Part shown: positions 1-7,889 of the stretch, piece by piece | How the letters are laid out: each line of letters begins with the position of its first letter | How positions within the stretch are numbered: the first letter of the stretch is position 1 | Origin: a bacterium | GTDB lineage: Bacteria; Orphanbacterota; Orphanbacteria; Orphanbacterales; Orphanbacteraceae | DNA length: 64,000 nt | Direction of reading: 5' to 3' | NCBI GenBank assembly: GCA_025782575.1 | Contig: JALGYY010000009.1 | Coordinates: 124,001 to 188,000 of the forward strand | Translations under genes and position numbers: made by a program | The notes under the pieces: model-generated | Told to the model about the DNA's origin: nothing | The model's input: the letters and a program-made list of their open reading frames with translations, nothing else | Database searches by the model: none

Positions 1-483
1 CGGCCAGACTCCCTGCTGGTATGGGATGGGGAACATCCACCAGGCGAACCAGACACGGCCGACGTGGATGCCGGGAAATACGAGTGCGCAGATGACGGCG
101 AAAATCGTCATCGCCTCGGCAAACCGGTTGATCGCCGTGCGCCACTGCTGTCGGAACAGGAACAGAATCGCCGAAATCAGCGTCCCCGCATGGCCGATCC
201 CGACCCAGAAGACGAAGTTGACGATCGCAAAGCCCCAACCTACCGGAACGTTAACGCCCCAGACGCCGATCCCAGTCCAGAACAGGTACACGATCATGGC
301 GAATAGAACGAGCGTCATTATCGACGAGATGGCGATCGATATGAACCAGATCAATGGAGGCCGTTTGGCCTCGATTACGCCGCAGACCGCATCGGTTACC
401 GATGCGAAATCATGACCGCCCTGGACGAGCGGCTCACCTCTGATCGGGTCGGGCTCGACCTGGCTAGCTGTGGCTATGCCCAT
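1..483 (-). CDS. actC: Alternative complex III subunit C, NrfD-like membrane quinol-binding subunit (partial)
   Basis: The 161 codons from ATG at 483 run off the left edge without a stop. I read this frame by hand. It begins MGIATASQVEPDP and, after about 40 polar residues, shows transmembrane stretches (LIWFISIAISSIM, GWGFAIVNFVFWVGIGHAG, AMTIFAVICALVFPG). The FWVGIGHAGTLISAILFLFRQ-type segment and the HVGRVWFAWW segment are typical of NrfD/PsrC polysulfide-reductase-like subunits. In alternative complex III this integral membrane subunit binds and oxidises quinol and passes electrons to ActB and ActA. The start overlaps the end of actB by 20 bases, and GGAG sits about 8 bases upstream of the ATG, so translation is probably coupled. 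Identity rests on both the motif and the A-B-C gene order. Confidence 0.9.
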   Translation of the reverse strand, partial: MGIATASQVEPDPIRGEPLVQGGHDFASVTDAVCGVIEAKRPPLIWFISIAISSIMTLVLFAMIVYLFWTGIGVWGVNVPVGWGFAIVNFVFWVGIGHAGTLISAILFLFRQQWRTAINRFAEAMTIFAVICALVFPGIHVGRVWFAWWMFPIPYQQGVWP

Positions 484-3400
484 TCGTTGACTCCGTGCCG
501 AGTGCCGAGTTCGGGTTCTTGATACGCGCCAGGAAGGCGTTTCTTGGCCGCACGTTCAGTTCCTCGAGCATGTAGTAGGACCGTACGTTCGCATGGCTTT
601 TGGCCACCCGGCTCCCCTTGTCGGTAAGATCGCCGAATTCGATCGCCCGGGAGGGGCATGCCTGAGCGCACGCCGATGTGATATCGCCATCCTGAATCGC
701 CTGCTTGTTGTTCTTCTTCACAATCTTGACGGCCTGGATCCTCTGCACGCAGAACGTACACTTCTCCATCACTCCACGCGCGCGCGGTGTCACGTCGGGG
801 TTGTATACCATCTTTTCCGTCTCGCTGAGATGCTTTTGATTATTGAAGAAGTTGAATCGTCTGACTTTGTAAGGACAGTTGTTCGAACAGTATCGTGTGC
901 CGATGCAGCGGTTGTAAGTCATGTCGTTCAGCCCTTCGGTGCTGTGCTGAGTGGCGCCCACCGGACATACCTGCTCGCAGGGAGCGTTCTCGCACTGCTG
1001 GCAGGTGACGGGCTGATTCAGCACCTCAGGCTCGTTCGCATCGCCGCTGAAATAACGATCGATCCTGAGCCAGGCCATTTCCCGCCCCCTCCGGACCTCG
1101 TCCTTTCCGACAACGCTGATGTTGTTTTCCGACTGGCACGCGACGACGCACGCGTTGCAGCCGTTACACTTGGCCAGATCAATCGACATGCCCCACGCAT
1201 GGCCGTCGTATGAGAGCTCCTTGAAGAGCTGTGTCAACGGCGGGATGTGCTGCTTGTGCACGGCGTGCCGCGGATCGTGCTCGTATTCGGCCAGGGTCGC
1301 TTCGCGAACGAGTGAGGAGAGCCGGTCGGCCCGGCCTTTACGTCCGATGTCGTCGATCAGATAGTGAGACTGTGTGGTGGCCAGTTTGTAGCGACCGCCC
1401 ATCTTGCTGATGTCGGCAGCGGCTACCCAGAGATGGTCGCTCGTCCGGAGGGTGTATGTGTTCGATCCGACTCCGTCTCCCACATGGCCGGCGGCCGTCC
1501 GGCCGTAGCCGAGCCAGACGCCGATCGAACCCTTCGGCTGGCCGGGCATGACGTAAACGGGAAGCTCGATCTCCTTGCCCTGGTGCTTCAGTTTGACGAG
1601 GTCTTCAGTGGTGACCCCCAGCTCTTCCGCCGTGGCGGGAGCGATAAGGGCCGCATTGTCCCAGGTCAGCTTGGTCAGATGATCGGGCGTCTCCTGAAGC
1701 CAGCCGTTATTGGCATAACGGCCATCGTAGACAGTTGAATCGGCGCAAAAGACGAGGTCGAGCCCGTCGTGTGAATCGACGACCTTTCTCGATACCGCGG
1801 CGACAACAGCCGGGGTGATCAGATCGGCCTGGATCGATGGAAATTCTGACCCTCCCACAACGCCGTCATGGATCGCTTTCCGCCACTTTTTTTCGAAGTC
1901 GAGGCTGTTTCCGAACGAATCCGCCAGAGTACGCCGAACGATAGAGTGACCATCGGCAGGCTCTTCACCGATCACGAGGGCGAGTACTTCAATCGCCGAT
2001 TTTCCGCCGTAGAGAGGTGCGATCAGCGGCTGAGCGGTCGACCACGTTCCATCCCAAGAGCGGGCGTCCCCCCAGGACTCCAGGTAGTGGGCTCGCGGCA
2101 GATGCCAGGAGCAGATCCTGGAAGTTTCATTCCGGTGAAGGCTGAGATGAATGGTCTCGCCGACCTTTTCCAGTTTTGCTTTGAAATCGAGGTCCGCCGG
2201 GGCGTCGTATGCCGGGTTGCCTCCCAGAATCACGAGCGTGCTGACGCGACCGGCTCCCATATCGGTGGCCAGGGCGGAGATTGAATCGCCATGGCTCTCG
2301 CGGTCGCGATCGACGTCCTGGACGAGCCGAATGGTCTTCCCGTTATTTCCAAGGGCATTGTTTATGAGGTGGACGAGCGCATGAAGCGCAGCCGGCTGGC
2401 GCGGACCGGTCGTCACGATCGAGCGGCCCTTATGATGGGCGAGGTCAGCTGCGAGAGCCTTTACGAGGTCTTGGGGATAGTGTCCCCCGTCCGGGCGAAT
2501 TCCCTCGGGAATCGCGATGCCGTTCGTTCGAAGGGCGGCTGCGAGAGCGAGGGTGAATTGCCAGATATCGCTCTGCCGGAGGGGGGTCCGATGATCCGCT
2601 ACAGAGCCTGTACCTGTAATCCCGTTCTCCACCACAAAGAGCCGGTTCATCTCCCCATTGTCTGGATCGCGGCGACCGAAGAAATCGCGGGCATTCTTGA
2701 GGGCGGTCGGGCCTGATCCCAGGAAATCATCATCAATGGCGGCGACCACGTCGGCCTTGTCATAATCGGGTATCACGCGGTGAGGTGTGCCGTAGGCGAT
2801 GCGGGCACCGTCCCTGGCGTTATCGCCTGAAAGCGGCTCGTATTCATACCATCCGGCGTTCGGGTAGGTCCGGGTAAACCGGGACCTCATATCCGCCAGG
2901 CTGGGTGAGCTGCTCGCCTCGGTAAGAATGGCGAGGCCTTCTCCGCCCTCCTCCCAGAGATCGGCGGTCCTGGTACGTATGAAGCTTCGAAACTCGTCCC
3001 AATCGGGGAGCACTTCCTGGCCGGCAGTCCGGCGGACGAGGGAGCGGCTCCGATCGGGGTCATACAGATCAAGAAGGCTCGCCTGCGCGAAAAGACCGGT
3101 TGCTCCCAGGCTGGCGGGATGGAGCGGGTTTCCCTCGATCTTAACCGGGCGTCCGTCGTAACTCTTTACCAGTATTCCGTTTGCGACCCCTCCGAGTTCG
3201 AATGTCGACGCGAATTCCTCAGGAACGCCCGGCACCATCCCCTCGGGCCTGTTGGCGTAAGGGACGATCGTCTCCTTCGGCCATTTGCAGCCGGAGAGGC
3301 CGGTCATCGCGATGGACGCGCCCATAAGCTGGAGAAACCGGCGTCTGCTGAAATCCTGTGGCGGGCTATCCGCCCCTTCAGGAAACTCGCGCTTCATGAT

Positions 3401-3484
3401 TTCCCGGCACTCGGGCGTATTGGCCAGCTCGTCGAGAGTGCGCCAGTAATCCCGCTCTTGTCTGGAATCGGCTATCGATGACAT
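464..3484 (-). CDS. actB: Alternative complex III subunit B, molybdopterin-oxidoreductase-like iron-sulfur protein
   Basis: This 1006-residue protein joins a molybdopterin-oxidoreductase-like N-terminal part to a ferredoxin-like C-terminal part. That is the known ActB architecture, in which the first part does not carry the molybdenum cofactor. A twin-arginine-type signal is visible at about residues 46-66 (SRRRFLQLMGAS), ending in an LSGC lipobox with Cys66, so the mature protein is probably a lipid-anchored periplasmic subunit. The iron-sulfur cysteines lie between about residues 790 and 950: CNGCNACVVAC, CQQCENAPCEQVCP, CIGTRYCSNNCP and CTFC with CAQACP. It should carry electrons from ActC to the cytochrome ActA. 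It overlaps actA by 13 bases at its start and actC by 20 bases at its end. Confidence is high. Confidence 0.93.
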   Translation of the reverse strand: MSSIADSRQERDYWRTLDELANTPECREIMKREFPEGADSPPQDFSRRRFLQLMGASIAMTGLSGCKWPKETIVPYANRPEGMVPGVPEEFASTFELGGVANGILVKSYDGRPVKIEGNPLHPASLGATGLFAQASLLDLYDPDRSRSLVRRTAGQEVLPDWDEFRSFIRTRTADLWEEGGEGLAILTEASSSPSLADMRSRFTRTYPNAGWYEYEPLSGDNARDGARIAYGTPHRVIPDYDKADVVAAIDDDFLGSGPTALKNARDFFGRRDPDNGEMNRLFVVENGITGTGSVADHRTPLRQSDIWQFTLALAAALRTNGIAIPEGIRPDGGHYPQDLVKALAADLAHHKGRSIVTTGPRQPAALHALVHLINNALGNNGKTIRLVQDVDRDRESHGDSISALATDMGAGRVSTLVILGGNPAYDAPADLDFKAKLEKVGETIHLSLHRNETSRICSWHLPRAHYLESWGDARSWDGTWSTAQPLIAPLYGGKSAIEVLALVIGEEPADGHSIVRRTLADSFGNSLDFEKKWRKAIHDGVVGGSEFPSIQADLITPAVVAAVSRKVVDSHDGLDLVFCADSTVYDGRYANNGWLQETPDHLTKLTWDNAALIAPATAEELGVTTEDLVKLKHQGKEIELPVYVMPGQPKGSIGVWLGYGRTAAGHVGDGVGSNTYTLRTSDHLWVAAADISKMGGRYKLATTQSHYLIDDIGRKGRADRLSSLVREATLAEYEHDPRHAVHKQHIPPLTQLFKELSYDGHAWGMSIDLAKCNGCNACVVACQSENNISVVGKDEVRRGREMAWLRIDRYFSGDANEPEVLNQPVTCQQCENAPCEQVCPVGATQHSTEGLNDMTYNRCIGTRYCSNNCPYKVRRFNFFNNQKHLSETEKMVYNPDVTPRARGVMEKCTFCVQRIQAVKIVKKNNKQAIQDGDITSACAQACPSRAIEFGDLTDKGSRVAKSHANVRSYYMLEELNVRPRNAFLARIKNPNSALGTESTNGHSHS

Positions 3485-4140
3485 GTCGAACAGTCCAGCG
3501 AAGGGTTAATTTGATTCTCCAGACGGAGTCGGCTCCCAAGGGCGATCTGATCTTCGGCGGGCGCATAGCCCATGGTGGTCACCACGTCTACCGGTCGCAG
3601 GTGATTCTCCGGTTCGCGGTGACAGTCGAGGCACCAGCGCATCGAGAGCCGCTGCTCCTGCGCCACCTGATCCATGTGGTCGATACGGCCGTGGCATGAC
3701 TCACAACCGATGCCCCGTGTGACATGGGCACTGTGATTGAAATAGACGAAATCGGGAAGGTCGTGAACCCGGACCCACTTGATCGGCATACCTGAATTGT
3801 GGCTCTCCCTTACGGGGAGGAGCTTGGTCGACTCGGTCAGGATCGATGCGTGGCAGTTCATGCACACCTCTGTAGGCGGGATTGCCGCCGTCGCCGCATT
3901 TTCAACGGTAAAATGGCAGTACCGGCAGTCGATGCCGAGCTCACCGGCATGGAGCGTATGGCTATATTCCACCGGTTGCGGCGGCTGATATCCGCTCATC
4001 GTGGTGGTGGGATTGAATGCATAGTAGATGAGAGCGATCAGATAGAGCGGCGCCACGGTCAAGCCCAGTCCCAGATGGGGTCTGATCGTGTTAGTCCACC
4101 GGGGGAAGCGGAACTGCTCTTTATGGGGACGCTCGTTCAT
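3472..4140 (-). CDS. actA: Alternative complex III subunit A, pentaheme cytochrome c
   Basis: This is a 222-residue protein with one N-terminal membrane anchor (about residues 22-41) and five CxxCH haem sites: CRYCH at 72, CMNCH at 93, CESCH at 146, CLDCH at 170 and CSTCH at 217. Extra histidines such as YSHTLH and FNHSAH could be distal haem ligands. A five-haem ActA with an N-terminal anchor is the expected first subunit of alternative complex III, passing electrons from quinol oxidation to a downstream cytochrome or oxidase. The open frame continues upstream to 4323, but I chose ATG at 4140 (MNERPHKEQ) because the preceding 61 residues are arginine-rich and unlike the family. No strong ribosome binding site is visible there, so the start is moderately certain. 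Confidence 0.92.
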   Translation of the reverse strand: MNERPHKEQFRFPRWTNTIRPHLGLGLTVAPLYLIALIYYAFNPTTTMSGYQPPQPVEYSHTLHAGELGIDCRYCHFTVENAATAAIPPTEVCMNCHASILTESTKLLPVRESHNSGMPIKWVRVHDLPDFVYFNHSAHVTRGIGCESCHGRIDHMDQVAQEQRLSMRWCLDCHREPENHLRPVDVVTTMGYAPAEDQIALGSRLRLENQINPSLDCSTCHR

Positions 4141-4548
4141 ACTATTCAGGGAATCTCTATCCGGCCGGGCTATGCGCACACGGCGCCACCGGAGATACCT
4201 GCGATGCAGACCACAGTCCTCCGCTATCAGCGGTGACTGCGGTTCACCGGCAGTAGGATCCCACCCGTGCCAGTAGGGGCACAGGCTTAGCCTAAGACTG
4301 AGATTCCGGGTCTCTGCTCCCAAGTGCCTCCGGGAAGTGGCACGTGAAAATGTAGTCAGACACTCTGCTTATGATTCAGTTCCAGAAAGCTGATTCTATC
4401 GGCGGGTTTCTCAATGTTCAAGAAATTCTCTCAGAAAAATTCCATAAAGCGGACAGGGCGGGGGATCATCACTTTTGGAGAAGACTTGGAAACGTGGGCG
4501 GAGTCGACGTAGAGTTTGGGAGAGAGGCGAAAAGGGGCAAGAACCAGT
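4141..4548. other. Divergent intergenic region between act operon and NYN gene
   Basis: This stretch of about 400 bases separates the leftward act genes from the rightward NYN-domain gene, so it should hold both promoters. I see no convincing coding sequence, tRNA-like fold or repeat. A small stem (GTGCC and GGCAC, near 4323-4342) is the only structure I could pick out. Composition becomes locally AT-richer near 4365-4450, which would fit a promoter, but I could not assign -35 and -10 boxes with confidence. Confidence 0.5.
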
Positions 4549-5271
4549 ATGAAACACTACATCATTGATGGCCACAATCTGATACTGACCAATCGCCATC
4601 TCTCTGAGGTCCTGGACTACAGAGGGCCGAAAGCACCGAGAGAACTGTTGGAAGCGCGGCTGATCGAGTGGGGTGCGGGTGAAGAAAGAGTACGGATCGT
4701 TCTCTATTACGACGGGCGGGATTTTGAGGGAAGCCATCCGGGGAACCGTGACGAAGGGGTACTTTCCGTCAGGTTTACCGATCCCCCGGCGGAAGCTGAT
4801 GACCGGATCGTGTACGAGGCGAGTCGGTTGCTCGGGATGGGAGAGGTGGTGATCGTGGTCACAGGGGATCGGGGGATCGCGCAGCGCCTCGGTGGATCGG
4901 GGGTCCGGTCCGCCGATCCGTCGGCATTCTGGAGACGAATCCGGCCGCGGCCGGCAGCCCTGAAAAAAGAGGAACATTTCTCCGCTGAGGAGATCGCCAC
5001 GTTGGGCGCCGAAATGCTGGCCCGAAGCGCCGACTCGGTGGAGGATCCGATTCCGGCCCCCGATTCACCTGGGGAGGTTCATGGAAGATCGAGCGGGCCG
5101 ACCAGATTGGCGACTCCCCCCGTGATAAAAGAGAAGAGGTCGGCCGATGCCACCCGAAGACGATCAGCCGACAGGGAGGCTCGAAGAGAGGCGTTCCGGG
5201 AGAAGCAGAAACGACGCGACGAGCGTAGGGAAGCAAAGAAGAAGCCCAGCAAGAAGCGGCGCGGCTGGTAG
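4549..5271 (+). CDS. NYN domain (YacP-like) putative ribonuclease
   Basis: This is a 240-residue protein beginning MKHYIIDGHNLILTNR, the typical opening of YacP/Rae1-type NYN (PIN-like) nucleases. Acidic residues expected in the metal-binding site are visible in YIIDGHN, YYDGRDFEG, EADDRI and VTGDRG within the first 115 residues. YacP-like proteins are thought to cleave RNA, and Bacillus Rae1 acts on ribosome-bound mRNA. The C-terminal third (about 170-240) is lysine/arginine-rich and probably disordered, ending in KKKPSKKRRGW, which suggests RNA or ribosome binding (inference). I chose ATG at 4549 over an in-frame ATG 33 bases upstream because AAGGGG precedes it at suitable spacing and the NYN fold starts immediately. 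It converges on the next gene with a 7-base gap. Confidence 0.85.
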   Translation: MKHYIIDGHNLILTNRHLSEVLDYRGPKAPRELLEARLIEWGAGEERVRIVLYYDGRDFEGSHPGNRDEGVLSVRFTDPPAEADDRIVYEASRLLGMGEVVIVVTGDRGIAQRLGGSGVRSADPSAFWRRIRPRPAALKKEEHFSAEEIATLGAEMLARSADSVEDPIPAPDSPGEVHGRSSGPTRLATPPVIKEKRSADATRRRSADREARREAFREKQKRRDERREAKKKPSKKRRGW

Positions 5272-5278
5272 GTTCGTT

Positions 5279-6847
5279 TTACCCCGACGATTCAGTCCCG
5301 GTGAGATTGGGGTCGACCTGCTTCTGCAGTATCATCCGCCGGCCCTCGGGCGGATCGATGGTGCCCAGCTCTCTCACGTCGTCCATGATGGCGCCGCTCA
5401 GGACCTTTCCGAGCCCCTGAATTTCAGCCGGCCGATAGCCCAGATATTTCTCGGGCTGACTTCTTGCGACGAAATCCACCGTGGCAATCGTGTAAGTCTC
5501 TGTCGGGTCGATCTTTGCGCCGCCCCTTGACGTAAGTGTCGCATTCACTACCCATACATCCTCGCCGGATCGTCCCCAGAGAACTTGCAGGCCGGAACTC
5601 TGCAATATGCCGTGCTCCTCAAGGGCGCCTGCGGCCAGATTCGATTCCAGAATGGCGATCAGGTCCTCACCGGTGCATTCGAAAGTACAAAGGGAATTAC
5701 TGAACGGAAGCATCTCCTGAATGGTCAGCAGTGTCACCTCACCCGGCTGGAGGTCTTTCCGGATCCCACCACTGTTCAGGAACGCGACGTCCGCTCCCGT
5801 GATGGCACGCACCCGGTCCGTCAGCCAGTCGCCGAGAGGGCTTTCAGCATAGTAGTCTCTTCCCAGTTTAGCGGTCGAAGTCGCGATTACCTCGCCATAC
5901 TCTTCTTCGATATCGCCGCCGAACCGTCCCACGAGATCACTTACGTGCTCGGATGCGACCGCGTCGGCCGCCCAGAGGGGGACCAGGCTCGCCTTGACGT
6001 CAATCGCCCTGTCATTCTCGACGATGAGATCAATACGCCCCAGATTTTGCAGATTAGCGCCCGCCTGGGCGATCAGCACGTCGTTTACCCACTCGCCCCG
6101 TGCCAGCCGCGTGTGGCTGTGGCCACCGATAATGATATCGATCCCTTCGATCTGCTGCGCGATTTCGCGGTCCTTCTCCACTCCCTCGTGGGTCAGCAGG
6201 ACAAGCAGATCGCTCTTTTCGTCAACCAGAGGGACGAGTTCGCGAAGCACCTCGACAGCGGGCGTTACGCTAAGCCCCTCCATCACGGTCGAGCCGATCA
6301 GCCCACCGAGATCATCAGGAGTAAAGCCGATGATTCCGACGCGAATGCCTCCCACTTCCTTGATCACGTAGTCCTTTCCCGTGAAGAGCTCGCCGTCCGG
6401 TCCCTTCAGGTTGGCTGCCAGAATCGGGAAGCGGGCTAACCGGACCAGCGCAAGTGTATTCTCCCGGGGATGATCGAACTCGTGGTTCCCGAGCGCCATC
6501 GCATCCAGTCCGATCTCATTGAAGAGCTCAACAAGAGCCCCCCCTTTGACCCCCTGGTACGCAACGTTGGAAATCGGGTTCCCGGTCATGAAGTCGCCGG
6601 CGTCGAGCCAGAGTGAATGTGCCGCTGTATCCTTTTGGTTCCGGAGGTGATATTCGAGCGCCTCGAAACCGCCGACCAGCGCTTGATCATCCCGCCAGGT
6701 CGCTTTCGAAGCCTGGAATGACGCGTGAGTGTCATTCGTGTGAAAAAGGGTGATTCGGACCGGTTCGGACACCTGGGGACGATGAGCTCCGCATGAAGCG
6801 AGCAGGCAGAGGAAAAACGGGGCGGCGATGGCAAACGATCGATTCAT
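5279..6847 (-). CDS. Lipoprotein 5'-nucleotidase / UDP-sugar hydrolase family (UshA-like)
   Basis: The 522 residues start with a lipoprotein signal (MNRSFAIAAPFFLCLLASCGA, lipobox Cys near residue 19). The metallophosphatase core follows: LFHTNDTHASF, DAGDFMTGNP, ALGNHEFDHP, LTHEGVEKD and GGHSHT carry the expected metal ligands. The C-terminal half matches the 5_nucleotid_C substrate-binding domain, with LNSGGIRKDLQPGEV and ATVDFVA. The family removes phosphate from extracellular nucleotides or hydrolyses UDP-sugars in the periplasm so that nucleosides can be taken up. Length is normal for UshA-like enzymes. The gene stands alone on the minus strand; the next upstream gene ends at 6944. The substrate cannot be told from sequence. 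Confidence 0.9.
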   Translation of the reverse strand: MNRSFAIAAPFFLCLLASCGAHRPQVSEPVRITLFHTNDTHASFQASKATWRDDQALVGGFEALEYHLRNQKDTAAHSLWLDAGDFMTGNPISNVAYQGVKGGALVELFNEIGLDAMALGNHEFDHPRENTLALVRLARFPILAANLKGPDGELFTGKDYVIKEVGGIRVGIIGFTPDDLGGLIGSTVMEGLSVTPAVEVLRELVPLVDEKSDLLVLLTHEGVEKDREIAQQIEGIDIIIGGHSHTRLARGEWVNDVLIAQAGANLQNLGRIDLIVENDRAIDVKASLVPLWAADAVASEHVSDLVGRFGGDIEEEYGEVIATSTAKLGRDYYAESPLGDWLTDRVRAITGADVAFLNSGGIRKDLQPGEVTLLTIQEMLPFSNSLCTFECTGEDLIAILESNLAAGALEEHGILQSSGLQVLWGRSGEDVWVVNATLTSRGGAKIDPTETYTIATVDFVARSQPEKYLGYRPAEIQGLGKVLSGAIMDDVRELGTIDPPEGRRMILQKQVDPNLTGTESSG

Positions 6848-6943
6848 GCCGGAAACTCCTCCATGTCGGGTCGGGTGTCGGGACAGGATCAGCCAGGACT
6901 CGAGTGGAGCCTGCCGCGCCCGGTCAATCTTCCAATACCCGGA

Positions 6944-7714
6944 TTATAGCCCGGAAGGGGTTCTTCTGGCGACAATGAGTACGTCGGTCGACTCATCGGG
7001 GTCGAACGGTGCTCCATCGTACGATCCGAACAGGATGGTGGAATCGAACCCGGCCTCTTTGAGAAACCGGGTCAGCTCTGAGTGTTGAAGGGGGCGAAGC
7101 AGGGTACTCGTCGTTCGAACCAATTCCGTCTCCCTGCCATTCTTCCGCTCCAGTGTGACCAGTTCGAACCGGAGCTGATCCGGGGCGATCGGATCCATGA
7201 TGCGCAGGAAGATGATCTCCCCGTCCTCGGTGGGTCTGAAGTTGAGAGGGAGGTGGCGGATCCCTTTCGACAGGATCCTGGCGTAATTCAGCACCTGGAT
7301 TACGAAAGGGGCGCCCGGTTCAAGAAGCTCGCATACCGTCCGGAAGCACTCCCGATATCGATCGTCCTGCTCCAGAGCGACCAGGGTGTTCCCGAGGCAG
7401 ACAGCTCCGCCCGATATGCCTTTCCCACGGAGGGGGAGGCAGGCCATGTCCCCCCGCAGAAATCGGACGCCGGCCGGTTCCAAGCTCCGTTTCTCGAGCA
7501 TGGATTCTGAGATGTCGATGCCGATCGCCCGGTAACCTGCCTGGGCGAGGGCCTCCGTGTGCCGCCCCGGGCCGCATCCGAGGTCGAACACGGGCCTGTC
7601 TGCCCGCGGTTTGCCCAGACGGTCACACAGGAACGGCATTTCCCGGGCCAGACGGCCTTCCCAGGCGACCATACGGACGTAGTCCACCCGACTGTAGGGA
7701 TCATCGGTACTCAT
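6944..7714 (-). CDS. Class I SAM-dependent methyltransferase
   Basis: This is a 256-residue protein beginning MSTDDPYSRVDYVRM. The SAM-binding motif I is clear (VFDLGCGPGRHTEAL, about residues 42-56), followed by an acidic motif II (AIGIDISESML) and GDMACLPL. It looks like a small-molecule or lipid methyltransferase of the Methyltransf_11/25 type, with a C-terminal sheet region (FELVTLERKNGRE) often seen in such enzymes. The open frame extends upstream to 8116, but the extra 134 residues read as antisense of the neighbouring gene, so I placed the start at 7714. No strong Shine-Dalgarno is visible. It lies 175 bases downstream of the phosphatase gene at 7890, so it may be the last gene of that cassette. 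The substrate is unknown. Confidence 0.85.
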   Translation of the reverse strand: MSTDDPYSRVDYVRMVAWEGRLAREMPFLCDRLGKPRADRPVFDLGCGPGRHTEALAQAGYRAIGIDISESMLEKRSLEPAGVRFLRGDMACLPLRGKGISGGAVCLGNTLVALEQDDRYRECFRTVCELLEPGAPFVIQVLNYARILSKGIRHLPLNFRPTEDGEIIFLRIMDPIAPDQLRFELVTLERKNGRETELVRTTSTLLRPLQHSELTRFLKEAGFDSTILFGSYDGAPFDPDESTDVLIVARRTPSGL

Positions 7715-7889
7715 GGAGAACAGGATAGGTGGGACCGGGAGCGTCGTCAATCGGGGGAGAGAGAAAGGTTTCGAGAGTGGCCGGATGCCGACGGGATCTT
7801 CGACAAGGGGGACGATATGGTACTCCCGACGGCGTGCCCGGCCAGTCTCGATCCTTATTATCGGAGCGTGCGGTTTTTTCCTTGACTGG

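Noticed and set aside
593-3481. Plus-strand frames opposite actB
   Set aside because: actB is a well-supported 1006-residue gene; the opposite frames show no domain, signal or start context.
4141-4323. N-terminal extension of actA
   Set aside because: The added residues are arginine-rich and lack the membrane anchor lead expected; ATG 4140 puts the anchor near the N-terminus as in the family.
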